64,000 nucleotides of DNA from positions 2,232,001 to 2,296,000 of the forward strand of contig NZ_CP015378.1 in NCBI RefSeq assembly GCF_001629705.1, given 5' to 3'. The translations under genes were made by a program, and so were the position numbers. Source of the stretch: Fictibacillus phosphorivorans. GTDB lineage: Bacteria > Bacillota > Bacilli > Bacillales > Fictibacillaceae. Below are positions 55,434 through 63,940 of the stretch, in pieces (position 1 is the stretch's first letter; every line of letters starts with the position of its first letter). The notes beneath the pieces are model-generated. The model had not been told where the DNA came from, searched no databases, and was given only the letters and a program-made list of their open reading frames with translations.

Positions 55434-55600
55434 GGTCTGAACAAAGTATATGTTAGTCACATTGTTGACATATACATTAATGTTGTTATCAAAAATACTT
55501 TTATTATTAATGCTCAAACATATCTTGTTTATGATTTTAACTAGTCATCAAAAACAACATATACAATGTTGTTATTATCATTTTCTAGTAAACTCAATCT
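55434..55600. repeat. Centromere-type repeat patch 2
   Basis: Repeated GTATATGTTAGTC, GTTGACATATACATTAATG, AACATATCTTG and AACATATACAATGTTGTTAT words, the same vocabulary as 52-53 kb. Confidence 0.6.
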
Positions 55601-55686
55601 ATTACTATGATTTCCAATTAAAGCGATTCTTATACATCTTAGATAAGATTTATTGATAGGGGAGTTAGACTAGTAGATTCAAGTAC

Positions 55687-56490
55687 TTAAATTCGAAATC
55701 CATTATTTCGCTTATAAAAAACATCTAGACTATATTCAGCTAATTCTTTTGCTTCATTATTCTTACTATGCTTAATATCAATTAGCATTTTATGAAGGTC
55801 ATCGTCATCTATCATACCTTGGTTATTTCCTTCAGCACATTCTGACAGATAAAGCATCAGGTAAAATTGCACCTTAGGATTAGGATGCCGCCACATCTTA
55901 TCGACCATATATTTAATGTGGATTTTATTAGTAGAGATAGTTTTGCTAAAGAACTGGTCAATTGAAATAGGTGTACCATGCTTCATCAATTCATCGACTT
56001 GATGATAAAAATTTTGGTCAGAAGAATAGGATTCTGTTAATTTTAGTATTGTATCTTTGGGTTCATTTAAATTAGTTAAAAATTCATTGAAAGAAGCAGC
56101 AATTGTCGTAATCGTTTCTTCTTCAGAATTAATATATACGATAGGGGGACTAGTCCTACAATATCTATAATCAAGAGCAACCCATTCATGTCCATCACCA
56201 CCAATCAGAATTAGACCTTTAGGTAAATTCCATTCTTCTTGGAAATATGGTGTATCCAATATTCCTATATTACGTCCTATCCCCAAAAGATGATCAATCT
56301 GAATTTCTATGGAAGAATTTGATGAGTAGGTATCATGTAAAAGATAACCACCGTTCTGGATAGATAGTATCTGTAAATACTCAACAGGAAGAAAAACATC
56401 GAACAGGTTTTCTGCGTATGTAATCATTTCTTTTGTTAATGAACTTAATTTATACATATCTTCATCAATATCTAATCTCCAAAGATTCAT
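55687..56490 (-). CDS. SMI1/KNR4 (SUKH) family protein
   Basis: 267 residues. N-terminal SUKH domain (about residues 20-145): LPVEYLQILSIQNGGYL, LLGIGRN, LPKGLILIGGDGHEWVALDYR, and a closing IAASFNEFLTNL helix. A C-terminal helical region of about 110 residues is extra. SUKH proteins in bacteria are mostly immunity proteins for polymorphic toxins, often carried without the toxin. None is visible here. Next to YunG on the same strand. Confidence 0.85.
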   Translation of the reverse strand: MNLWRLDIDEDMYKLSSLTKEMITYAENLFDVFLPVEYLQILSIQNGGYLLHDTYSSNSSIEIQIDHLLGIGRNIGILDTPYFQEEWNLPKGLILIGGDGHEWVALDYRYCRTSPPIVYINSEEETITTIAASFNEFLTNLNEPKDTILKLTESYSSDQNFYHQVDELMKHGTPISIDQFFSKTISTNKIHIKYMVDKMWRHPNPKVQFYLMLYLSECAEGNNQGMIDDDDLHKMLIDIKHSKNNEAKELAEYSLDVFYKRNNGFRI

Positions 56491-56515
56491 GATTAACCTC
56501 CATCACTTACACTAT

Positions 56516-56600
56516 TAGTCCTTAGCGTTATGATATGTGTATATAATTAATCAACATATACAACAACATATATGTTGAACAATAGAATGACATATATTAT
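56516..56600. repeat. Dispersed ACATATATGT palindrome cluster
   Basis: TATGATATGTGTATATAA, AACATATACAAC and an exact ACATATATGT (56566-56575) between the SUKH and YunG genes. Confidence 0.6.
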
Positions 56601-56965
56601 TTATTAATATCCTTAATATTCAATCGTTCATATACACGTTTTTTCAAATAACTATACTGACTTTTATTAGTGTCTTTTAATGCTTCTTCTCGGGTAGTAC
56701 GTCTATCTTCATACACAATCTTTATTGGAAATTGAGAAACTGTAAAATCGTAACGTTTCCCCTGAATGACATTATAAAAATGCCAGCCCTGTGGTAAGTG
56801 AGTCTTATAGATCTCTCCGCCTAAGAGATCATTGACTACTAAAGAGGTTACACCACATTGACCATTAGCAGGATTGTTAATGCTCCATTTTGAACTCGAT
56901 TTTAAGGACCAACTTTCTCTTAGAGCATATTGTAATTTTTCTATATTTAATTTACTAAGTTCCAC
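56597..56965 (-). CDS. YunG-family protein (papain-like/transglutaminase-like fold)
   Basis: 122 residues. NGQCGVTSLVVNDLLGG gives a Cys at a helix start, GWHFYNVIQGKRYDFT a following His and Asp: the Cys-His-Asp order of small papain-like proteins such as B. subtilis YunG. No signal peptide. GGAGG precedes the ATG. Function unproven; might be a cysteine peptidase, toxin or antitoxin-like partner of the SUKH protein downstream. Confidence 0.7.
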   Translation of the reverse strand: MELSKLNIEKLQYALRESWSLKSSSKWSINNPANGQCGVTSLVVNDLLGGEIYKTHLPQGWHFYNVIQGKRYDFTVSQFPIKIVYEDRRTTREEALKDTNKSQYSYLKKRVYERLNIKDINK

Positions 56966-57127
56966 TAAATAACCTCCTATAATACTACTACATTGTTATA
57001 AAGTTTGTTATTGATTTAATATCCAAATTGATAATTCAAAGTTGTTTGTACTTGATAGAGGTAACTTATGATAAACTAATATTATCAGAATTTTCCAATT
57101 AAAACTTGAATAAAGGGGGTAAATTAA

Positions 57128-57529
57128 TTGATTTTTGAAATGACTTATCAAGTTCGTGTATCTGATTTTTCTAAAGGGTTAAGGTGGTACAAGGCATTGT
57201 TAAACAAAGAACCTGATTTCACACCACACGAAGGATTTGCTGAGTGGGAACTTATTCCTGGCTGTTGGCTACAAGTATCTGAAGGTGCACCGTCAGAAGG
57301 TAGTGGTCCGATTCGATTAGGTGTGTTATCAATTGAGAATGAAAGAAATCGAATGATAAAAGAATTAAATGTCGCGTCTTTTGAAATATTCACAAGAGAA
57401 GAAGTTCCTGTAAAATGGGCAACTTTTAATGATCCTTGGGGGAACCGCCTTGGTTTCTTCGAATATACCAACAAAGACGATGAAGCTAAAAGGATTAACA
57501 CTATCTTAGGCAGAAAATTAGAAGTTTAA
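57128..57529 (+). CDS. VOC (glyoxalase/bleomycin-resistance) family protein
   Basis: 133 residues from TTG 57128, with AAGGGGG eight bases upstream. One VOC module pair: YQVRVSDFSKGLRWYKALLNKEPDF and FNDPWGNRLGFFEY. Metal ligands are unclear. Such proteins bind or modify small molecules, and some sequester antibiotics. Monocistronic. Confidence 0.85.
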   Translation: MIFEMTYQVRVSDFSKGLRWYKALLNKEPDFTPHEGFAEWELIPGCWLQVSEGAPSEGSGPIRLGVLSIENERNRMIKELNVASFEIFTREEVPVKWATFNDPWGNRLGFFEYTNKDDEAKRINTILGRKLEV

Positions 57530-57635
57530 ATCCTCTACTTCTTCTTTGCATCCTTCAGGGAACTCTATTTAAAAGGGTTCCTTTATTTTATGTCTAAAAT
57601 CAACAATATTAAATAACATAGCCTAAATAAAAGAA

Positions 57636-57668
57636 AAATCGCACTCAATATGAAAATCGGTGCGATTT
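57636..57668 (-). terminator. Terminator of the recombinase gene
   Basis: AAATCGCAC (57636-57644) / GTGCGATTT (57660-57668) with minus-strand ATTTTTCTTTTATTT following. Confidence 0.85.
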
Positions 57669-57705
57669 GCCTTGCAATTTACTTGATTGATCCCTTTGTT
57701 TTTCT

Positions 57706-58806
57706 TCATCTATTGTTTTCGAATAGTTGTACCTTCTTCAAGCGTTGATAACTCTTTCCTTTATTCACACGCTCTAAATAGAGGTTGGTGGTCGAGATAT
57801 CAGAGTGACCGACCCACTCTTTAACATCAACGAGCGGCACCTCGTTCTCAAGCATCGTGGTAACGAACGTATGACGGAACCAGTGAGGACTGATTTTCTC
57901 GTTCACTCCCGCGATTCGCACCGCCTCTTTTACGATCTTATAGAGGTGATTATAGGTGATTCTCTGACGAGTTTCTTCCTTATTATATAGCGAATAAAAA
58001 AGAGGTGTTTCATCACTTGAATCTATCTCGGTTTTTCCTTCCCATATTTGGAGATAACGTAAAAGCTCAATCTCCGTTTCTTCACGTACAGGAACTTCAC
58101 GATGTTTTCCTCCCTTACCTATCACATCGACCCAAAGTTCACCCCGACGATAATAAAAACTCCCCTTATTCAAGTTCACGATCTCACTCGCACGAAGACC
58201 GGTGGTATATAGAAGGTAACCTAGGAGTAGGTTTCGTTGCTGCAGGTGTTTCTGTTTATGTTTGGTCCGCACGACTCTTGGAAAGAACTCGATCAACCTT
58301 TCCGCATCTTCTTGGTTCAGTTCACGTAGCTGCACGCGGTTCTTATTCTCTTCGTTTAAATAATGGCCACGTTTTACTGATGGTTTATGAATCCAACGTG
58401 AGAGCGGTGCTGAGTAATACTTGGTGTCGTATCCAAAGTCGAGCAGCCTACGAAAGAACTCTAGTTTACGGATGGCCGTCTTTGCGGCATACTTCTCTGA
58501 AATGTATTCGTTGTACGCTTTTACTTCTGGGTATCCGATGTCTGAAAAAGAGAGTTCGTTTTGAGCTAAATAATCTAGCAGCGTCTTTGCATCGGCTCGG
58601 TACGCTCGCTTCGTATGATGAGAGAACTCTTTCCCTTTTACAAAAACGCGCGCAAAAAAGAACATCTCGATAAAATCCCGTTCGCTCGCTTCTCTCAAGT
58701 TGAGATTGCGATCTTCATCTAGAAAATTCTTGTTTTCCAGATTATGTATCAATTCAGTTAGTTCTTCACTTCTACTTCGTCCATTTATGATTTCCAGATT
58801 ATTCAT
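57706..58806 (-). CDS. Tyrosine recombinase (XerC/D-like)
   Basis: 366 residues. N-terminal core-binding SAM-like domain (about 60-160) and catalytic domain with Arg in TGLRASE (about 205), HWFRH (His and Arg, about 310), GHSD (about 333) and Tyr in TNLYLE (about 342): all residues for an active enzyme. Likely roles are plasmid dimer resolution or cassette integration. It might also be a TcpM-like relaxase, since pCW3 uses a tyrosine-recombinase-like relaxase and this plasmid lacks a classical one; but TcpM is encoded next to its tcp genes and this is 30 kb away. Confidence 0.9.
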   Translation of the reverse strand: MNNLEIINGRSRSEELTELIHNLENKNFLDEDRNLNLREASERDFIEMFFFARVFVKGKEFSHHTKRAYRADAKTLLDYLAQNELSFSDIGYPEVKAYNEYISEKYAAKTAIRKLEFFRRLLDFGYDTKYYSAPLSRWIHKPSVKRGHYLNEENKNRVQLRELNQEDAERLIEFFPRVVRTKHKQKHLQQRNLLLGYLLYTTGLRASEIVNLNKGSFYYRRGELWVDVIGKGGKHREVPVREETEIELLRYLQIWEGKTEIDSSDETPLFYSLYNKEETRQRITYNHLYKIVKEAVRIAGVNEKISPHWFRHTFVTTMLENEVPLVDVKEWVGHSDISTTNLYLERVNKGKSYQRLKKVQLFENNR

Positions 58807-59096
58807 GTGACTCTCCTCTCATTATGGAAATAGAATCAACTTATTTTTATATAGTATTAGTGATTTACTTCTTAACTTATTTAAAGCTAATTACTAATTT
58901 AATAGATTATTATAAATCTATTATCAGTTAATTTATTAAAACAATCAAGATAATACATCCTTATCTTGATTGTTATAAGTAAGTATATATTGCGAACTAA
59001 CGTTCCGTCAATTATTTAATGATTGAATATTAAGATAATTTTATGATAAAATCTAAAAACTTGTTTTTACATAAAAATAAAATATGGGGTGATTTT

Positions 59097-59300
59097 ATGG
59101 CAATACTACTTAAGAGATGTTATTACAAAAAGAAAGGCTATTTTTACATCCCAGTAGTTTGGAGGGAAGAATTTCAGTTTGAAGTAGGGGAAACAGTTAG
59201 TCTGGATATTGAGAGTGATAAAATCATAATTGATAAAAAAGGTGACCGAAGATTTACTCAGGTGGTAGGCGTAAAAGGAAGAAGGTTAGAGGAAAACTAA
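59097..59300 (+). CDS. AbrB/SpoVT-type swapped-hairpin DNA-binding protein
   Basis: 67 residues from ATG 59097 with GGGGTG upstream; an in-frame ATG 18 codons earlier lacks a ribosome site. The sequence YYKKKGYFYIPVVWREEFQFEVGETVSLDIESDKIIIDK is the AbrB/MazE fold. After the stop, another frame continues LKDQTYKLVVKQDTEQIILIPA to a stop at about 59365, which looks like a lost C-terminal part. So it may be frameshifted. Stand-alone transcription regulator or antitoxin-like; no toxin gene adjoins it. Confidence 0.65.
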   Translation: MAILLKRCYYKKKGYFYIPVVWREEFQFEVGETVSLDIESDKIIIDKKGDRRFTQVVGVKGRRLEEN

Positions 59301-59626
59301 AAGATCAAACATATAAACTCGTAGTGAAACAAGATACGGAACAAATTATATTAATACCTGCCTAACATTAATAGTTTTTAAAAAGCACATCTTTTGATAT
59401 GTTTTTTATATGTATTACTAAAGTCAAGTACGGTAAATGAAATTATAAATAATTGCATCCTCAGTTTTATCTCCCTTCTTATAAGCGCGGTATAAAATTC
59501 TCTGATTTAATAATTTTTGTTAAACCGGCATGAAGTGAGCTCTTATGTAAGTTTAATGACTATCTTAATTTACACAAAAAAAGCACTTCTCCCTTCTTGA
59601 AGAAATGCACCCGATTGCAGAAGATA
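59301..59626. other. Intergenic, with terminator repeat copy A
   Basis: Holds the out-of-frame tail of the AbrB-like gene to about 59365 and the terminator-type repeat at 59575-59622. Nothing else seen. Confidence 0.6.
59575..59622 (-). terminator. Terminator-associated repeat, copy A (after DJ-1-like gene)
   Basis: On the minus strand: ATCGGGTGCATTTCTTCAAG, AAGGGAGAAGTGC, then a seven-T run. It is a working terminator and shares the ATCGGGTGC lead with copies B, C and D downstream of the next minus-strand genes. Confidence 0.75.
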
Positions 59627-60166
59627 TTATTCTTTATACCAGTTTTCATCAAATGTAAGATTCAGTGTATTGCCGAACAATGTTCCAAATCTAACGAACG
59701 CTCTTCCTCTTGCAGTAATTAGATTCCCATCTTGTACTACTAAAGAATCACAATAATTTTCTTTTTCAAAAACACCAGTCATCTCCCGGTTTTCTTCAGT
59801 CATACCAATCGTATACTTTTTCCCTTTTAAAACCCCTGCTCTTGCTAGAAGATAAGGAGAACTTGAAATACTCGCAATCACAGTTACTTTATTGTGTATT
59901 TGTTGTATAAAATCTATTAACTTATTTTCATCGTCTATCGAAAATATATCCATACATCCTGGTAACAAGAGACTATCGATTTCATTATCATTAAGATCAT
60001 CAATAGTCGTATCAGGCACACAAGTTAATCCGGATTCCCCTCTAATCGGTTGATCATTAACTCCTACTGTGATGATAGGTTTATTTGATTGCATTAAAAT
60101 CGATATAGCTACACTTAATTCATACTCACTAAATTGAGGATATAGTAATACTACGGTTTTCTTCAA
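59627..60166 (-). CDS. DJ-1/PfpI-like protein lacking the usual nucleophile Cys
   Basis: 179 residues from TTG 60166, nine bases after AAGAGGT; a longer open frame to 60211 has no ribosome site. DJ-1/PfpI fold: KTVVLLYPQFSEYELSVA, LLLPGC, and VIASISSSPYLLARAGVLKGKKYT. At the nucleophile elbow the normal AIC reads ASISS, so the catalytic Cys is replaced by Ser. Related B. subtilis proteins are of unknown function. Probably non-hydrolytic or altered. Confidence 0.8.
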   Translation of the reverse strand: MKKTVVLLYPQFSEYELSVAISILMQSNKPIITVGVNDQPIRGESGLTCVPDTTIDDLNDNEIDSLLLPGCMDIFSIDDENKLIDFIQQIHNKVTVIASISSSPYLLARAGVLKGKKYTIGMTEENREMTGVFEKENYCDSLVVQDGNLITARGRAFVRFGTLFGNTLNLTFDENWYKE

Positions 60167-60210
60167 TATTAAATACCTCTTTTCAAAATTGTGCCAATAA
60201 GAAAAGGACA

Positions 60211-60250
60211 CATTATGTTGTTACAGAAACGCACCCGATAGTTCAATAAA
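60211..60250 (-). repeat. Terminator-associated repeat, copy B (degenerate)
   Basis: Minus-strand TATCGGGTGCGTTTCTGTAA downstream of the 109-residue ORF; the second arm has decayed. Confidence 0.5.
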
Positions 60251-60254
60251 GTAA

Positions 60255-60584
60255 TCAAAGATAGTCGACAGAGGTACAAACTTCAACATAACCATACACC
60301 CTGATTTTATCTTCAAATATTTTACCTGGAACGTGGATACTTTTTAATATTTCTAATACCTCATTCTTGATTATTTCAGTTTCTGTCTTTATCTCCAACC
60401 ATTCTATACATTTATAACCCTCAATCATAAAGTGGTAAAACCACTCGCTATCCCAAGTGCTAATATAGGCTGTTTCAATATCTTTTGTTCGCCATTGTAG
60501 ACTAGTGGGAAAGGATGACATCGCTAACCTAATTTCATGCCATTTTGTATTATTCATTACACACTGATAATCTTTGTTTTGCAT
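60255..60584 (-). CDS. Small protein of unknown function (DUF6678-like)
   Basis: 109 residues, soluble. W-rich segments (NNTKWHEIRLAMSSFPTSLQWRTKDIE, DSEWFYHFMIEGYKCIEWLEI) and a closing IRVYGY strand recall DUF6678, frequently found in accessory and immunity clusters. I am not certain of the family. Start ATG preceded by AAGGTGAATAA. Confidence 0.55.
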   Translation of the reverse strand: MQNKDYQCVMNNTKWHEIRLAMSSFPTSLQWRTKDIETAYISTWDSEWFYHFMIEGYKCIEWLEIKTETEIIKNEVLEILKSIHVPGKIFEDKIRVYGYVEVCTSVDYL

Positions 60585-60682
60585 TATTTATTCACCTTAT
60601 ATCATTTAATTAATTCTGTGCTTATAAAGGAAAACTATTATTCAACAATCCTAATCCTGCACGTTTGTTCTATAAATTCCAT

Positions 60683-60720
60683 AAAAAAGGCGTTAATCCT
60701 TCTTGGATCAACGCACCCAA
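60683..60720 (-). terminator. Terminator-associated repeat, copy C
   Basis: GCGTTAATCC (60690-60699), 5-base loop, GGATCAACGC (60705-60714); minus strand runs into CTTTTTTATGG. Lead TTGGGTGCG matches copies A, B and D. Confidence 0.75.
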
Positions 60721-60748
60721 TTATGTTGTTATCGAATGGCAACAACTC

Positions 60749-60921
60749 TTAATTTGTGATGATCAAATAAAAGAAAATACAGAAAACTACTAAACCAAGC
60801 CCGAACATCCCGTAGCCGAATTTTCGTAGCCTAGGGATTTTTCGTGTTACGTTGAGAGGGAAAGTAACTAATGCGATTGTTACTATTAAAAAGATCAAAT
60901 TAATAAGTTCTTTAATCTCAT
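60749..60921 (-). pseudogene. Possible small two-helix membrane protein with broken start
   Basis: A GGAGGACC ATG at 60921 reads only seven codons. One base out of phase, a 55-codon frame gives EIKELINLIFLIVTIALVTF and later GLGLVVFCIFFYLIITN with a stop at 60749, followed by a terminator. A single lost base after ATG would explain it. Two transmembrane helices; family unknown. Confidence 0.45.
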
Positions 60922-61059
60922 GGTCCTCCTCTTAATTCACTTGTAAATTCCCTTACCATACTCCTAATAGATCTCCTGTATCTTTTTGTTCAGTTTCATA
61001 CTTTCTCCTGCTTCATATATCATTTTCCAACCTGCTTGTTTGTTTAATAGATTCATTAG

Positions 61060-61108
61060 AAAGTGCGTTAATCCTTCTTGAATCAACGCACCCGATTGTT
61101 GCATAACA
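61060..61108 (-). terminator. Terminator-associated repeat, copy D
   Basis: GTGCGTT (61063-61069) and AACGCAC (61085-61091) arms, inner part one mismatch; minus-strand lead ATCGGGTGCGTTGATTCAAG is near-identical to copy C. Lies after the BcrC-like gene. Confidence 0.7.
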
Positions 61109-61132
61109 TTTGATTTTCCTAATCCTAAAAAT

Positions 61133-61753
61133 TTAATAATTTTTTGTCTTGCTATCTTTTGTCTTTCTAAATGGCTGAAACAATTTCCCTTCGTACTTTT
61201 CATAATCATTTAATATCTTTCTTGTTCCATTTAGTCTAGGCACTATTAAATAGACGCTAATGGCAGCTGCAAAGCTTAAAATCATCCCAGCTATAACATC
61301 AAAAGGATAGTGTACTCCTACCCAAATACGGGAAATGCCTACAAGCACTGCTAACAGTATCCAAAATATCCACCATCCTCTTTTGAACAGCCAAAAAGAA
61401 AAACAATAGGAGAAAAACAGGATAGTGTGATCACTTGGAAAGGAATTACCTTTTTCTTTCACGATTAACTTGTTTACATCAGATAATTCTACAAAAGGTT
61501 GATAATTCGAATGAAACTCCCCTGAAACCTTTCCTAATATAAAAGCACAAGTAAAAGTAATTGTTGCACAAAATATCATTATTCGGCTTTCCTTATTTCG
61601 TGTAAACCAAATACAGAGAACACTGAGTGCAAATAAAAACACCATATATTCTGCAAGAAAGGTGAAGATTATATTTAATTGTTCGTGCTCTTTTCCTAAA
61701 TCATTTACTAATCTAAATAAGCTTGTATTAACTTCTGAGAAATTCAAACCCAT
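61133..61753 (-). CDS. PAP2-family undecaprenyl-diphosphatase, BcrC-like
   Basis: 206 residues, about six helices. Phosphatase motifs: NSFPSDHT (about 102) and SRIWVGVHYPFDVIAG (about 136-151); the first motif (KxxxxxxRP) is weak here, around KVSGEFHSNYQP. BcrC-type enzymes recycle undecaprenyl pyrophosphate at the membrane and give bacitracin resistance when overexpressed. Ends in a basic cytosolic tail. Confidence 0.85.
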   Translation of the reverse strand: MGLNFSEVNTSLFRLVNDLGKEHEQLNIIFTFLAEYMVFLFALSVLCIWFTRNKESRIMIFCATITFTCAFILGKVSGEFHSNYQPFVELSDVNKLIVKEKGNSFPSDHTILFFSYCFSFWLFKRGWWIFWILLAVLVGISRIWVGVHYPFDVIAGMILSFAAAISVYLIVPRLNGTRKILNDYEKYEGKLFQPFRKTKDSKTKNY

Positions 61754-62033
61754 TCACCATCCAAGTTCTTTTTCCCTTCATCCTAAAATAGAACTTGGAT
61801 AGCTTCCATCGATTAAACTTACAATTTTTGGTTAGTTGTGACAATATTGTAAGATTGTCATTGTTCCACTATTGCACCCTTTAGTGAAAAAATAAGTGAC
61901 ATATATTTAACACTCAGGCCCGTTTGCTGTATACAGTTCTGCACATCTATGCCCCGGATAATATTCTCGTTCACTAAATTTAAGATAGCGGCCTTGCATA
62001 AATAGATTAATTCAATTACGCCATAGCCATTCA

Positions 62034-62696
62034 CTACAACCAGAGCGTCTCATCCAATTTCTGTATCTTTGAGTGGGAAATTAAAAAAACATTGCCTAAA
62101 ACGTCGATTTTGTCTCCCTTTACACGTACAGCACAATCTTTGTTCGAAGCATAGATATTTATTTCTTCAGATAGGAGAGATAGTTCGCTTTGAACCAGTG
62201 CAATGTTATTTTCGAGATCAAAATGAGAAAGGACGGAAAATTTGTCAAGACCAATTCCGTCGTAAACAGAGCTCATTTCAACTTTATATCCAAAGTTTTT
62301 CGAGCATAACCATTTTGCAGACATATTGATTGCACCAGCACTTGCTCCCATCACAACGCCGCTGCTTTTTTTAATTGAATCCGATAATTCATATTCAATC
62401 AAAAAATTATTTTGTTTAACAGTGTTCCCTCCCAATAAGAAAATGACTGAAGCATTTTGAATTATCGTTTGGGCTTCTTCCTTCTGTACGTGATAATTAA
62501 TTAAATGATATTCATCAAACATAATACCAGCCTGGTCAAGCCACGAGCGTTCAGTAGAACCATTATCTTCATAAATAGATGGATTTGAGCTAATCATAGC
62601 AAGCGATTTTCTATCAGTTATATCTGCCTGTAACACACTGCGCAGATCCTCTGGAAAAAATTTGTTAAACCAACCTAAATAATAATGAGTTTTCAT
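62034..62696 (-). CDS. Peptidase S51-like (class I glutamine-amidotransferase-like) protein
   Basis: About 220 residues from ATG 62696 after GGGGGT. VIFLLGGNT and GVVMGASAGAINMS carry the S51 nucleophile Ser (about 116), and SVLSHFD is close to the expected His. Related to aspartyl dipeptidase PepE and cyanophycinase, cytosolic serine peptidases acting on Asp-X or on modified peptides. Adjacent to the MccF-like peptidase and possibly part of the same detoxification or scavenging set. Confidence 0.82.
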   Translation of the reverse strand: MKTHYYLGWFNKFFPEDLRSVLQADITDRKSLAMISSNPSIYEDNGSTERSWLDQAGIMFDEYHLINYHVQKEEAQTIIQNASVIFLLGGNTVKQNNFLIEYELSDSIKKSSGVVMGASAGAINMSAKWLCSKNFGYKVEMSSVYDGIGLDKFSVLSHFDLENNIALVQSELSLLSEEINIYASNKDCAVRVKGDKIDVLGNVFLISHSKIQKLDETLWL

Positions 62697-62888
62697 AAAT
62701 ACCCCCAAAACAAAGTGTAAACAAAATTAATTTCCTCTGCTCAATCTGTTTTCTTGTCACCAAACGTAATATTAGCGAATAGCGCCCTTTAGCTGAAGAC
62801 TTGACTTCAAGATAACTTAAAAGAATTAATTTTAATATAATAAGAAAAGTCGTCTAGGAATTAAGAAATAATTCATGATATATTAGCT

Positions 62889-63917
62889 CTAATTTAAATT
62901 TAGTTCTATTTCACCTACTCCTTTTTGATAACGAATGTTTGCTATTGCTCCATTCACTAAGGTTATTTGTGGTGGTAAATGGCTAATATCCACGTCATAA
63001 ACAAAAGGAATATTTGCTTCAGAAAAAATATCTTCCAAAACATCTAATAATTCATAGTCTTTGGAAGCTGTATACCCACTAAGCCTTCCAATAAGAATGC
63101 CATTCGTGTTTTTAAACCAACCATTTATTTTCATTTGCCACAAAGCACGGTAAATTTCAGCAGCACTCATATCAACGCTTTCGAAATACCATACGGTTCC
63201 AACATCAATTGTACAATTCTCTATATAACTTTCAACGTTATCAAAAGGCGTTCCATGAAGTAATTGCAAAGTATTAAGAATCCCTCCAATTAATCTACCC
63301 GAAAAAGAAACTCGCTTTACGGTACTTTTCCATTCTGTTTTTGTATCTAAATAAAATCCTGTAGCTGGATTTTGAAATACTTTTTCCCATGAGGATTGAA
63401 ATTTTTTAGATGAATTTTGTTTTATAAAATCCCCTTTGTTAGCAGTTAATACATCATGCCAACGGCTACTTGTTTCATCTAGCTGCGGTGCAGACATTTC
63501 ATTAAAATTGATCCCATGAGCTGATGCGTTTCCAGTGGTAGTCGTATAAACAAAATTAAAAGTACTTATGTCTGAGTATCCTAAAATCCATTTTGGAGGT
63601 AGTTTTTTTAGGTTCTCCCAATCAATTAGTGGAAGGATTTCTATAGCAAACTGACCTCCCCAAGGTGGGATTATAGCTTTTATCAGTGGATCAGTGTAAA
63701 ATTCCATGAACTCTTCTGCTCTAATTTCTTTTGCTGCACTTCTAGCTTTTTCTTCTTTCCAAACGGTGTTTCCTAATACTACTTCATACCCCAAAGTAAT
63801 AAGATTCCTTTTAGCTTTTTCTAATAGTATATGCATGGATTGCTCTACACCACTTGAAAGAGCTGTAACTGCAACTTTATCACCTTTTACCAACCCATTC
63901 GGATAGTTAATTTTCAT
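62889..63917 (-). CDS. Peptidase S66 (LD-carboxypeptidase / MccF-like)
   Basis: 342 residues, the usual length. Nucleophile Ser in GYSDIST (about 114), Glu in WYFESVD (about 246), His in DISHLPPQ (about 311). S66 comprises cytosolic LD-carboxypeptidase (murein recycling) and MccF, which cleaves microcin C and related aminoacyl-adenylate antibiotics. The GNASAHGINF and WGG segments fit the MccF/YocD-like branch better than LdcA, though I cannot settle it. AAGGAGG before ATG. Controlled by a T-box leader. Confidence 0.88.
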   Translation of the reverse strand: MKINYPNGLVKGDKVAVTALSSGVEQSMHILLEKAKRNLITLGYEVVLGNTVWKEEKARSAAKEIRAEEFMEFYTDPLIKAIIPPWGGQFAIEILPLIDWENLKKLPPKWILGYSDISTFNFVYTTTTGNASAHGINFNEMSAPQLDETSSRWHDVLTANKGDFIKQNSSKKFQSSWEKVFQNPATGFYLDTKTEWKSTVKRVSFSGRLIGGILNTLQLLHGTPFDNVESYIENCTIDVGTVWYFESVDMSAAEIYRALWQMKINGWFKNTNGILIGRLSGYTASKDYELLDVLEDIFSEANIPFVYDVDISHLPPQITLVNGAIANIRYQKGVGEIELNLN

Positions 63918-63940
63918 GCTAAGACCTCCTTATTAAATAT

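Larger units (their letters stand above)
54952..55686. other. AT-rich gap with decayed par copy and repeats
   Basis: About 735 bases between small accessory genes. It contains a decayed copy of the par partner gene (55127-55250), a bidirectional terminator (55391-55424) and a second patch of centromere-type repeats (55434-55600). No intact gene. Confidence 0.65.

Noticed and set aside
58005..58673. 222-residue plus-strand ORF
   Set aside because: It is the antisense of the tyrosine recombinase gene, has no ribosome site and a low-complexity Ser/Leu/Arg composition typical of a shadow frame.
60964..61209. 81-residue ORF overlapping the BcrC-like gene end
   Set aside because: Starts inside the BcrC-like gene in another frame and runs through terminator repeat D. 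The last 28 codons may be a remnant of some gene tail, but nothing could be identified.
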